From contig NC_066591.1 of NCBI RefSeq assembly GCF_905475345.1, positions 2,583,501 through 2,647,500 on the forward strand: a stretch of DNA of 64,000 nt, in the 5' to 3' direction. The translations under genes and the position numbers were made by a program. Shown one piece after another: positions 55,158 through 64,000 of this stretch; within the stretch, counting starts at the first letter, position 1; the number at the start of each line of letters is the position of its first letter. The DNA is from Vespula vulgaris. Taxonomy: Eukaryota > Arthropoda > Insecta > Hymenoptera > Vespidae. The notes under the pieces were generated by a model. It saw nothing but the letters and a program-made list of their open reading frames with translations, had not been told where the DNA came from and did no database searches.

Positions 55158-56131
55158 GTAAGGTGAGTCTTTCACCTGTGAGTCTTTCTACAACGTGTAC
55201 ATAATGTAACAGAAGAACGTTCCCTTTACCGGCGGCTCTTTTTGTCAATCAATTAAGGGGCACCGCTCGAGCAATTTAGAACGCATTAAGACACCTCGCG
55301 GCATTCCACGCGAATTTTACTTAACGCCGATCCGAATCTTACTCTTCCTGAGAAACTCGCGATACCTATACACGATAGTATCGTGGCAACGTACACATAC
55401 ATTCAACACGCACGTATACACCACAAACATAACATTTCTTTGACATATTACGCACGAAAGCGGCCTACCGAAAAAGTACGAAATCATCGTACTCGAGGAG
55501 ATAGAAAGAAACGATAAGCCTTTATTACGTGGCGGGCTTAAAATTATTATCTCTCTATATCGTAGGGAGATCAAGAAAATTTGCCATGCTTTGGTAAAGA
55601 TTAAATCGGACGTATAAACGAAATATCTTGGTCGGTTTTAAATCGTTTCATCTGCTGGCAAAGTCGAAAAAATCAAACCCTTCGTGTTCGTCACACGTTC
55701 AACGTTTTCGAGATTATTAATAAACCCTTGAGAATCTTTAATATCTCAGGTAGATATACCTACGTGTATCCATGACAATGGGTACTCTCGAACGAATGCA
55801 AAGAAGAAAATTCGTTGTAAACTAATAGGTTGGAAGGATCGTGTTTATATCTTTTTTACATTCAGCAGTATCACGTGTTTTAATTCGATCCATAAAACGC
55901 AGAAGGCGGCGGGAAAGGTTCGGAGAAGACCACGCCGCCGTGTGAAATAACTGCCGAGATACGAAGCACCCGGAGCCATTATTGTCTCTCACGGTGCCTG
56001 ATGTCAGAAGACGTGCGCGACAAAGTACGTGTCACGCCACTCCCGGTTCGTTTAAGTTAATTGCCGAGCCTCCTACCCCTCTTGCATCTCGTCATCGTTG
56101 AAACCACCGATTTCATCACTGTCTTTCGGTC
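55158..56131. other. Unique sequence
   Basis: A CpG-rich complex patch at 55900-56060 is the only notable part. ATCTCAGGTAGAT at about 55743-55755 is a weak adjoining acceptor/donor. Confidence 0.4.
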
Positions 56132-56266
56132 TGCTTCTTCTTCTTCTTCTTCCTCCTCCTCCTGCTCTCCCTTTTCCTTTCCATCTTTCCTTTCCACCTT
56201 CTTCTCCATCTTCTTCTTCATCTTCTTCTTTTCCACCTTCTTCTTCTTCTTCCTCTCGTTCTTCTC
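56132..56266. repeat. (CTT)n / pyrimidine-rich tract
   Basis: About 135 bp almost entirely pyrimidine with CTT/TCC triplets and scattered CCA. Confidence 0.85.
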
Positions 56267-56590
56267 TATCTCTTTTCTCCTTTTTACGTTACTATCCAGC
56301 TTCGTCATCGCGGTCGAGACGTTAAGATTCGAAACGCGACCACCACACCTATCTCACCATTTGATATTTCCCAAGAATTCTTTGGTACTAACCCGTAAAC
56401 TTAACTGATTATTCAAACCGTATCTGATAATAATTTGTTATACGATCGTAGTTAGAATTTATGACGGGCAAATCGATCGTAAGATCGATCGACATGTCAA
56501 GGAGATCGTCGATTCTTCTACAACGAAATAAAACTATGTAGTCGATCGTCCGTTTCGCGATAGTAGGGGGGCCCGAACGAACAAAGGGAA
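56267..56590. other. Unique sequence
   Basis: TCGATCG-rich at 56470-56500. Nothing recognised. Confidence 0.4.
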
Positions 56591-57060
56591 AGAAGTTGTG
56601 TCGCTGATCGACACAATCTTTCGATCTTTCGAGAGATCCCGTCGATGTCAGGAAAGACCGAACGACGCTTTCAGGATTCGTCTCGCGCACACAATGGGGG
56701 TCGAGGTGCGACAAAGGGCAGCCTTTGCGACTTTCCGCCTCGACTTTATTCCCCCTGGGGATAATCCTGTTACGCTTTTGCGGATCGTTGACGTACACGC
56801 GATGTCACCGGGTCGACGACACTTTCGATGTTCAACCATCGGTTCTTTCGAAATGTTCCTCGAGGAATCCTCGAATTCTATTGCTTTTACCTTTAAAGAA
56901 CTCTTGTCACTTTGTGTCACCTGCTTCAGGTAGGGTCTCGACAATGGAGCTAATACATACTTTACCTGACCAATAATGCCAGGTTGAGGACTGACATTCA
57001 GACGACCGCAAAAGACCATTGTACGAATCGTGCGACAAGTGTTACTGTGCACATGCTATT
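56591..57060. other. Unique GC-balanced segment, open on both strands
   Basis: Frames run 56598-56933 (+) and 56648-57052 (-), about 110 and 134 codons, unusually long for the non-repeat parts of this window, but no domain is recognised in either. The + frame stops at the splice-like CTGCTTCAGGTAGGG (56921-56935). Confidence 0.25.
56910..56935 (+). promoter_or_regulatory. Adjoining splice acceptor/donor-like motif
   Basis: TTTGTGTCACCTGCTTCAG with AG at 56928-56929, immediately followed by GTAGGG. The pyrimidine tract is moderate and the donor is weaker than at 58281. It could be a secondary recursive site or chance. Confidence 0.2.
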
Positions 57061-57745
57061 TTATGGTTTGACACTGGTTAAAACGGTAGTAAATCTCGTT
57101 CGATAGATTTTACGAAAGATTCGAGCCGTTATGTTTCTTTAGAAATTTTATCCATTAACCGGATTAAATCTTCGTCGACAAGTTTCTTCGAAAATTTATT
57201 AAAATTCGAATTTTTTTTAAGAGAATCATCTTGGATATTCAATTTATTTATAATTTCATTTAGAAATAAATACCGTAAACCCTCCGATTATCGTATGATA
57301 GTTCACAATGCATATAATCGAGGAACTTAGGATAGTGCGGGATTACTTAAATGGAAGCTTGTTAAACGAGCTGGAAATTGTCACGGTGTGTCGCCTGTCC
57401 AGGTAAAGCCACTTACACGCTTCTTTCCTCACAAAACATACGATGATAGACATGACCGGACCAATAATAATAGCGTCTCTTTTTCGACTTCCGTCTTCTT
57501 CGTGACACGCGTCTTCGTGTTCTTTCGACCGCAAATAGGGACCAACGACAAGTGGCACTTCCGGGCAACTTTAGTTTCGTTAAAGTATAAAATTTTCTTT
57601 TCGATGCTCGTGCATCCGTTCGTGGACACGTATGTAAGTACCTGTAACACCTCCTCGTTGACGAAAAAAATGCTTATTCTCAGTCATTGTATTTCTTGCA
57701 CGAAAGCACGATTCGAAGTCGATTTACTGCATATAATATAAACGT

Positions 57746-57747
<2 letters not shown>
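57061..57747. other. Unique AT-rich sequence
   Basis: Includes CGCCTGTCCAGGTAAAG at about 57393-57408, another weak adjoining acceptor/donor. Open frame 57388-57741 (+) is unrecognised. Confidence 0.4.

Positions 57748-57809
<62 letters not shown>
57748..57809. repeat. (GA)n microsatellite, about 60 bp
   Basis: Uninterrupted GA. Confidence 0.95.
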
Positions 57810-57812
<3 letters not shown>

Positions 57813-57834
57813 TATCGAATTATCGATTAAAAAA

Positions 57835-57871
57835 AATTACTTTTCTTTTTTCTCCTTCGAGAAAAGTAATT
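57835..57871. repeat. 11-bp perfect inverted repeat
   Basis: AATTACTTTTC (57835-57845) and GAAAAGTAATT (57861-57871) are exact reverse complements around a 15-nt pyrimidine-rich loop. Confidence 0.8.
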
Positions 57872-58250
57872 GTCGGGTTTAGAAATACGAATTAGATATC
57901 CACGTTCTCGTTAAAATTAATTGCCGTTTGTGACACACGTTTATTGTTCTCCCTATAGTATCGTTACTTCCTACTAATTTATTACGAACACGTGAATTAG
58001 TTGTTTGAATGAATGGCGACGTATGAAAGAAAATGAAACTTTCTCGATTCCATAGCTTCTTCATCCTGCAGCGGTTGATACGTGACGCGCGAATAGATCG
58101 TGGAATCATGCGTGGGCACGATCGAGAGACGTACAAATGAAAGTGACACGGTAAATTTCGTTAACTAGGTACAAACGCTACAATCCTTAAGATTAATGTA
58201 CTCTATACGTTGTCAAACGCCTCCCACGCATCATCTTGCCCACGTTTCGT
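57872..58250. other. Unique sequence
   Basis: Nothing recognised. Confidence 0.4.
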
Positions 58251-58287
58251 CTAATGTCTCTGCCCTTATTTCTGTTTCAGGTAAGCG
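58251..58287 (+). promoter_or_regulatory. Candidate recursive splicing (ratchet) site
   Basis: In order on the + strand: a branch-point-like CTAAT (58251-58255), a pyrimidine tract CCCTTATTTCTGTTT, CAG (58278-58280), and immediately GTAAGC (58281-58286). This juxtaposed 3' and 5' splice site is the pattern of zero-length exons known from long introns of Drosophila. The branch A to AG distance of about 26 nt is typical. All three downstream frames hit a stop within 33 nt, so it is unlikely to start an ordinary coding exon. If real, the window lies in a long intron of a + strand gene. Confidence 0.45.
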
Positions 58288-59060
58288 AACTCCTCTCTCA
58301 TTAAAGTCGTAGATGATTTGCGGTTTTCGAACGTGAGTAACATCTACGATACGACGTAATATCGAGCCCAACATAAACATAATTACATCGATGTAGATTA
58401 CGTTCTGTTTCCACGTTAAATCGAGACTTCACTTTTCCGTTCTATCTGCCGTTCAATTAAGCCACGACTTTCACCCCCTTTATTAATATATTTTGTGGAT
58501 AAGTCTTCTTGAACTTTCGTCTTATCGGATCTTAGGACGATGTCGATCAAGAATAAAAGGGAAAACTTATTAACTTACGAAGATAGAAATATAACTTGGC
58601 CCTTATGAAACATAAATCTACGTCAATATCTTATATCAAAGTATTCATTAATTTTACATATTCGTTGAGTATCACGTTTATTCCCGTAAAATAGTATTCC
58701 AAGCGTTGTATTATTAACGAGGATAATATTTAAATGTGGATCATAGTTAGAAAGAAAATATATATGATAATACGGGCCGGTAAAGGTTTCATTTGAAATT
58801 TGCATTTATTGTCTGAATATAAATGTTACATACGTTATAATTACTGGCTTTAATCGCTCGTGAAAATTCTCATTACAAACAGACAGGAGGAGAAACAAAG
58901 CGGAAATACGAAAGGGATTGTGTACAGTCAATGGTACTTACTAGCTTTAACGAAGAGACGAGAAAAAAGTATAATCTCGAAGGTGCGAAGGTGCGACCGA
59001 TCACGCCTGTTCTTAGCTCCTAGTAATTTATGCACGATTTGTCATTGCGGAATATAAAGT
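58288..59060. other. Unique AT-rich sequence
   Basis: Nothing recognised. Confidence 0.4.
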
Positions 59061-59388
59061 GCACGCCGATCTCACTGACAATCGGGTTTCTCGCTCTCTG
59101 TCTCTTTCCCTCTCTCTCTCTCTCGTCTCCGGGGTCACGCCTATCCTCGAAAATGGAAGAGCGGTTAATTAGCGGCCGGTTGGCTAATGCATTCTTTTGT
59201 CTCCGTCGGCACGTTATCTGATTTCACTTGGGAGCTCTTGCCGCGCGCCACTGGTCAGCTTCGACTGGAGATAAGAACGTCCGATACGTAGGAGCCGCCA
59301 GGAAAAAGCCTTTCGAAAAGGCTCTCTCTTTCTCTCCCCACCACTCCATCCCTTTTCTTTTACTTTTTTTTTTTACCTTACGTTAGTA
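59061..59388. other. Unique sequence with short CT tract and GC-rich core
   Basis: CT at 59096-59126. 59130-59300 is complex CpG-rich DNA containing GTTAATTAGCGGCC (TAATTAGC, as at 17 kb). Confidence 0.3.
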
Positions 59389-59401
59389 TGACGTAACGTC
59401 A
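59389..59401. repeat. CRE-like inverted repeat TGACGTAACGTCA
   Basis: Two TGACGT half-palindromes share a central A, giving overlapping CRE-type (TGACGTAA) words on both strands. Confidence 0.6.
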
Positions 59402-60103
59402 CGCTAAGAGATCACAGATCGTCTGTCTTTTCGATCGGTCTGTCTTCCCTTGATCTTTTCCTATTTCGTTTCGAAACATTAGAACGGATTTTTCAATCGG
59501 TTTCTAAACAATTAAACGTAAAGATTGATTCGCATGTTGATGTACGATTAGAAATATACATGCGATTAGATAAGTTAAACGATCGTTTAATAATACTATC
59601 CTTCGAATAAATTGTAATCGGAGTAGACCGTATCTTGACCTTAAAGAGATAGAGAATTATCGGCCTTTACGGTATACCGTAGAATTCTCGTTCGATATAA
59701 AGAGAAGTTTCTATTATAAAGATGTCATTCTGTTATACGGAAAGATACGTACGTTAAGTTTCTTAAGTGGAATCGACCTCGTTGGCATCTAATTTGCATC
59801 GGACGCACTTATCTAAAATCGTTTTACGCGGAAAGATATCGATCTTTGACAAAACGAAGTATAGATCTCTCTTGATCTTTTCTTCTATCACTTTGGTACA
59901 AAGCAAACGATTTAATAAATTAATTACATAGATACAAGTCGTTGTCGTAGTGTCGTCGTCGTTTCTCGGTCGGACTTATCTCCAAAGATCGAAGGACTAA
60001 CCCAAAGCGCGAATAATCCATAGATCACCGACAATGCTGACCTATCATTAATGTCGGATAATTATCTACGTTTACATGATAAAGGAAGACAAAGAGAGAG
60101 AAA
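59402..60103. other. Unique AT-rich sequence
   Basis: A 14-bp perfect palindrome TACGGTATACCGTA sits at 59668-59681. Otherwise nothing recognised. Confidence 0.4.
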
Positions 60104-60106
60104 GAT

Positions 60107-60142
<36 letters not shown>

Positions 60143-60166
60143 GTAGATAGATAGATAGACAGATAA
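60104..60166. repeat. (GATA)n tetranucleotide microsatellite
   Basis: About fourteen GATA units with one GGTA and one GACA variant. Confidence 0.95.
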
Positions 60167-60870
60167 AGAGAAAAGCATTCGATCGTCGCAACATCATCCT
60201 CTTCTCTTCTCGAATTCATCTCTGAGTTGCGTGTTCGCGCGAGACTTATCGAAAGACGTATCAGCGATCTCGTCGTTCAACGATCGACGTGACTAATTCC
60301 AATGGATTAATTGGATTTGAATACTGTATAGACACGTTTGCTCCTTGAATCGATTCATTGATTTACGTACGTATTATTAAGGAAAAAAGAAAAAAATCTT
60401 TTTAAAGATTATCCATGATTTTTTTCAAAGACAATATAACAGATAATTAATAACGAATATATAAAATATCAAGTAGATGGGACTTTGTTCGTTTTTCTTT
60501 TTTATTTTATTTTATTTATATATATATATTTTTTTAATAAATCTTAAATCATTCTCTATGATAATTGTTAACTATATTTAACAAAGCGCGTAGGAATAGA
60601 ATCGAATGCTATTATCGACTACTTTTCGAAGGAGTTCTATCAAAAAGCAAAAGAAGGGAGAGAAGATAGGGGTTGGAAGGGAAACGAAGGGTGAGAAATG
60701 GAATCGTGGTAGACGACTCATACCAAGCGTAAGGCCGTCGTTGAGTCTCGTTCCTGTTTCTGGAAGCGAGCTTGGAACCGCAAGAGAAGCATAAACGGTG
60801 CAGAGTCATCTCCCTCGGCAAGCTAGCCTCCCTCTTCCCTCCCCTTTGAACACCCCCTCACCGTCGTCTT
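60167..60870. other. Unique sequence
   Basis: T/A-rich at 60490-60540. Nothing recognised. Confidence 0.4.
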
Positions 60871-61129
60871 TCTCTCTCTGTCTGTCTGTCTATCTGTCTC
60901 ACTCTTGTTGCCGCTTGGCCCAGGATGGATGCCGTATTAGCATGACAAAGAGACGCTGGGACGCCTTCTCCTCGCTTCTGCTTATACACGGAGGGGCTGC
61001 TGCCTCTCAATTCAAATGCGATGGGCGTATGCTATGCTAATATTCTGATCCACCGGCGTTAATGCATTATCAAACGCGGCGAGGTGCATCCGCGGCGGCG
61101 TGTTCTTCTCGTGAATGCGTTCGAGTAAC
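60871..61129. other. CT/TGTC tract and GC-rich unique DNA
   Basis: CT with (TGTC)n at 60871-60900. 60905-61110 is complex and GC-rich with no recognised product. Confidence 0.35.
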
Positions 61130-61176
61130 GCGTGCGTGCCTGCCTGCCTGCCTGCCTGCCTGCTTGCCTGCGTGAG

Positions 61177-61231
<55 letters not shown>

Positions 61232-61250
61232 TTGCCTGCGTGCTTGTCTG
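61130..61250. repeat. (TGCC)n-(TGCG)n compound tetranucleotide array
   Basis: About seven TGCC units switch to about 17 TGCG units, with TGCT and TGAG variants, over 120 bp. A TCTGCC hexamer repeat follows at 61256-61287. Translates as Cys-Val-Arg-Ala-type repeats in open frames that are not genes. Confidence 0.95.
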
Positions 61251-61287
61251 GTTCTGCTTCTACCTCTGCCTCTGCCTGTGCCTCTGA

Positions 61288-61419
61288 TTCTTCCTACGTG
61301 TCCGAGCATCGTCGTCTACCAACGCGTGAAATGCACCAGGTTGACGTCTCTGTTACCACTTCGCGCACATCACGAATCCTTCCTTTTACTTTCATTAGAA
61401 ACTCTCGTCGATGTTAATC

Positions 61420-61423
<4 letters not shown>
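61288..61423. other. Unique sequence
   Basis: Nothing recognised. Confidence 0.35.
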
Positions 61424-61504
<81 letters not shown>

Positions 61505-61515
61505 GAGAGAGAGAA
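61424..61515. repeat. (GA)n microsatellite, longest in the window
   Basis: About 74 bp pure GA followed by interrupted GA. Confidence 0.95.
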
Positions 61516-61829
61516 GAAAAGAAAATTTTCAACGGCAGTTATCAATTATCTTCGATCGTTTTATGTCGATTGTGAAAAAAAAAAATTGTTTATCTACGAA
61601 TTCATTTAAGACGTATCCAATGGATCTGTAATTTATCGAAAGACGAATAATTTCATTTTTTTCGTTTTTGACGTTCACCTTACGAATAAGCGGACTCATC
61701 TTTACCAAGATTACATTAAAAGCGATTGGTTTCGCGGAAAGGAAAGAAAAATACAAAAGCAGCATTTAATTGGATCGAAGATAGGAACAGGTTGTTCGAA
61801 GAGTCGAAATTTTCGAAAGGTCGACGATA
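61516..61829. other. Unique AT-rich sequence
   Basis: Nothing recognised. Confidence 0.4.
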
Positions 61830-62110
61830 CTCGATATCTCGCCCTGAATTTCCTTTAATAAGCGTTACCTTCGCCCCGGTAATTTACGAGTTCGTCTATC
61901 TAACACAGACTTTTATCGTTCTCGCGCACACCGCCACGCGAATGTGCGCGAGCCTTAACCGTTTATTAGGGTATAAGTACCCAAGCGATTATCACGATTC
62001 GAAGGCGCAACAAGTAACTCCGAGCTGACGCGCGCATCTGCTGCTTCCCGAAATCATCCGCGAGTGGCCGCTTTTAATTCGCGTCTGGCCAACCCTTTAT
62101 ACCTTCCACC
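61830..62110. other. Unique CpG-rich island with hairpin
   Basis: Complex sequence with TAATTTACGAG-type words and the 61921-61952 hairpin. The + frame 61726-62028 is open but unrecognised. Candidate regulatory element. Confidence 0.35.
61921..61952. repeat. 10-bp perfect GC-rich inverted repeat
   Basis: CTCGCGCACA (61921-61930) and TGTGCGCGAG (61943-61952) are exact reverse complements around a 12-nt loop. Seven of the ten pairs are G-C, giving a very stable stem. Confidence 0.85.
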
Positions 62111-62533
62111 CTTTATTTCTAGCCACTCGAAAGGAATCGATAGAATCGGTCTTCTTATCGATAAACGATATATTTTCTCGAGGAGAAATTAATGAGATTT
62201 CCTTTCTATCGAATCCTACGATTTCTTTAATAATAATTTTAACATAATTCGTGTCAATTAGATTATGATGTGACGTGTCTAGTAGATTATGATGAGATAG
62301 ATTTGTTTTTTACCAACGTAATAACTTCAAATATTTTCTTATAAATTTGTATATTCTCTCTTAATCATATGTTATTCAAACGCAATCGAACGTCTTCGAT
62401 CGAAAGGATGTTACAAAAAGAGTTGGTCCCTAGTGGAAATGAGTTCGACCCTTCGAACGAGATAGAACCGCAACGCACGTCAGTCTTTCTTTCGAAAAAT
62501 ACAAAAAGCAACGAGGGTGGCACGTCATGTGGC

Positions 62534-62536
<3 letters not shown>
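62111..62536. other. Unique AT-rich sequence
   Basis: TAGATTATGATG is repeated at 62259-62270 and 62283-62294. Nothing else. Confidence 0.4.

Positions 62537-62592
<56 letters not shown>
62537..62592. repeat. (TA)n(CA)n compound microsatellite
   Basis: About 35 bp TA followed by about 20 bp CA. Confidence 0.95.
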
Positions 62593-62734
62593 TCGTACGA
62601 TACGTTGTCGCGTACCCATGTACACATATGCAACCATTTTGCATTCACCACTGTATACGCTTGTTTTCATCCGAATTCCACATGGTTGTATCTCTCTGTC
62701 ACTAAATTATTCATTTGTTCGTGTCGCTTGTAAA
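62593..62734. other. Unique sequence
   Basis: Nothing recognised. Confidence 0.35.
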
Positions 62735-62895
62735 ACAGAGAGAGAGAGAGAGAGAGAGGGAGAAACAGAAAGGGGCTGTATGAGGGTGAAAGAGAAAGAA
62801 ACAAGACGAGAGAGAAAATATGGAAGTGAGAGAGAAACAGGGATAGAGGATGTACGAGTGTACGAGAGAAAAAGAGCGACAGAAAGAGACAGAAA
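62735..62895. repeat. GA-rich purine tract
   Basis: Pure GA at 62738-62758, then about 135 bp of GA/GAAA-rich sequence. Confidence 0.8.
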
Positions 62896-63188
62896 TAGGA
62901 TGCACGAGAGATTCCAACAATGGCAAGCCAACACGCTTACGCGATTTCGCACAATAGTAACAATGCAGACTACCATCAAACTGGTGTCAACTGTCAACTG
63001 GGCGTCGCGTGGGGGCGGCAGACCGAAGAGATACGAAAGAGAGAGAAAGAGAAGCGAGGCTTACGGAAACTTCACTATCGCTTGAGGCGCGATCGTAAAC
63101 GGACCGTGAACCCAAGATCGCTGGACCGTGTTAAACGTTCAAGAAGGACAGAATACTTTGATATCGTTCCTTTGTTTTATTACTTCCG
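62896..63188. other. Unique GC-balanced sequence
   Basis: No recognised gene. Confidence 0.35.
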
Positions 63189-63253
63189 TCGTCGTCATTG
63201 TTGTTGTGTTGTCGTCGTAGCTGCCGCCGCCATCGCCATCGCCGCCGTCGTCT
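63189..63253. repeat. Trinucleotide-rich tract (CGT, TTG, CCG, CCAT)
   Basis: CGT/TTG triplets and GCCATC hexamers. The reading frame here is open and Ala/Val-rich because of the triplet period. Confidence 0.8.
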
Positions 63254-64000
63254 ACATAATTTCAAGAAATTATATTAGTCATGAATTTATATGTGCTCGT
63301 TCGATGAATTGATATCTCATAATTCATGTATAACGGGATTTATATTTAGTGTCAACGTGTTCATATAATTTAGAGGAATATTTATTTCTATAGTGTCTAA
63401 GTTGTAATCGTTCAAATATATTATATATGTATGTGCATATATATATAATATATACATATATAGATGTTTAGAGATATAAATATTTTTAGTGTAGACGTAT
63501 ATTACACGTATATGTATACACCTATGCTAACAAATTAATAATCGCTTATAATAAGTTAAATCGACAGCAGAATATGATTTTGATCTTCAGCAGATATATG
63601 CGTATACATCATCGTTCTTTTTCATTAATTTTCACATTTCTGAAGAAACAGAAATTCTCTGGATACATATGTCTTACCATTTCGTTGACGCATTTAATTA
63701 CTTATGAATCTCTCATAAACGTCTCCCTGTGATCTGTAGTTGCGAAGTACTGTAGATACGTACAAACGTGTTGGCAGTTCCGAAAAAGAAATTAATATGA
63801 GCGGTGACGGTTACAACGGAAAATTCACATGCGTGTAAAACGTACACGAGTTGGTAGCATTCGTGTCTTTCTCTTTCTCTTTCTCTGTCTCTCTCTCTCT
63901 CTGTTTCTTGAGACATTTAATGCGGCCGTTAAAATTCTGGAAAAGCCGTAAAACTTGAGAAGGCGATGTTCCGTCGTCGGTAGGGCTCTATCCCACCTGG
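63254..64000. other. AT-rich sequence with TA and CT tracts
   Basis: TA-rich at 63418-63475 and CT-rich at 63866-63907. The window ends in GC-balanced unique DNA. No gene recognised. Confidence 0.45.

Noticed and set aside
56745..56775. GGGGATAATCCTGTTACGC looked like large-subunit rRNA
   Set aside because: The surrounding sequence does not continue as rRNA, and the resemblance is limited to a few bases.
1..64000. CRISPR arrays, bacterial operons, phage or known transposons
   Set aside because: Composition, repeat content and absence of dense coding frames are eukaryotic. The tandem arrays have 2-8 bp units with no spacers, and no transposase or reverse-transcriptase motif was recognised.

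Overview
The window looks like non-coding DNA from an animal nuclear genome, most likely an insect and most plausibly a hymenopteran (wasp, ant or bee). This is inferred from three things visible in the sequence. CpG dinucleotides and TCGA-rich words are abundant rather than depleted. Simple repeats, above all (GA)n/(CT)n, occur every 1-2 kb on both strands. No compact genes are present. I found no reading frame with a protein domain I recognise, no rRNA or tRNA, no known microRNA seed, no identifiable transposon and no CRISPR array. Nearly all long open frames are artefacts of microsatellites (runs of RE/KE, LS, IY, CMYV, EEE or NE residues) or the opposite-strand shadow of unique sequence.

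Layout. Three sequence classes alternate through all 64 kb. (1) Microsatellites and low-complexity tracts: GA/CT, TA, TA-CA, GAA/CTT, GATA, GAAA, CATA, GGA and A/T-rich. There are also less common units: GAGAAC at 20.3 kb, CTCG/TTCG at 33.4 kb, pentanucleotide GGTGC at 35.8 kb, ACGA at 52.5 kb and TGCC/TGCG at 61.1 kb. (2) Islands of 100-300 bp of unique, GC-richer sequence, often carrying TAATTA homeodomain-type words and perfect palindromes. Examples lie at 3.2, 6.1, 7.6, 9.1, 17.0, 25.6, 27.2, 28.3, 30.5, 33.6, 35.6, 42.0, 50.5, 51.4 and 61.9 kb. They are the best candidates for regulatory elements, but conservation cannot be judged from one sequence. (3) AT-rich unremarkable sequence between them.

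The most informative single signals are as follows. A strong zero-length-exon (recursive splicing) motif on the + strand at 58251-58287 would place at least the right part of the window inside a long intron of a + strand gene. Several strong inverted repeats could fold into hairpins: 488-541, 17683-17719, 24006-24057, 35602-35631, 40438-40479, 57835-57871 and 61921-61952. Perfect palindromes occur at 21994-22019 (26 bp) and 42453-42476 (24 bp). Two or three open frames with splice-like borders (54867-55157 +, 47304-47510 -, 40091-40317 +) are weak exon candidates only. No set of genes working together can be described, because no gene is demonstrable here.
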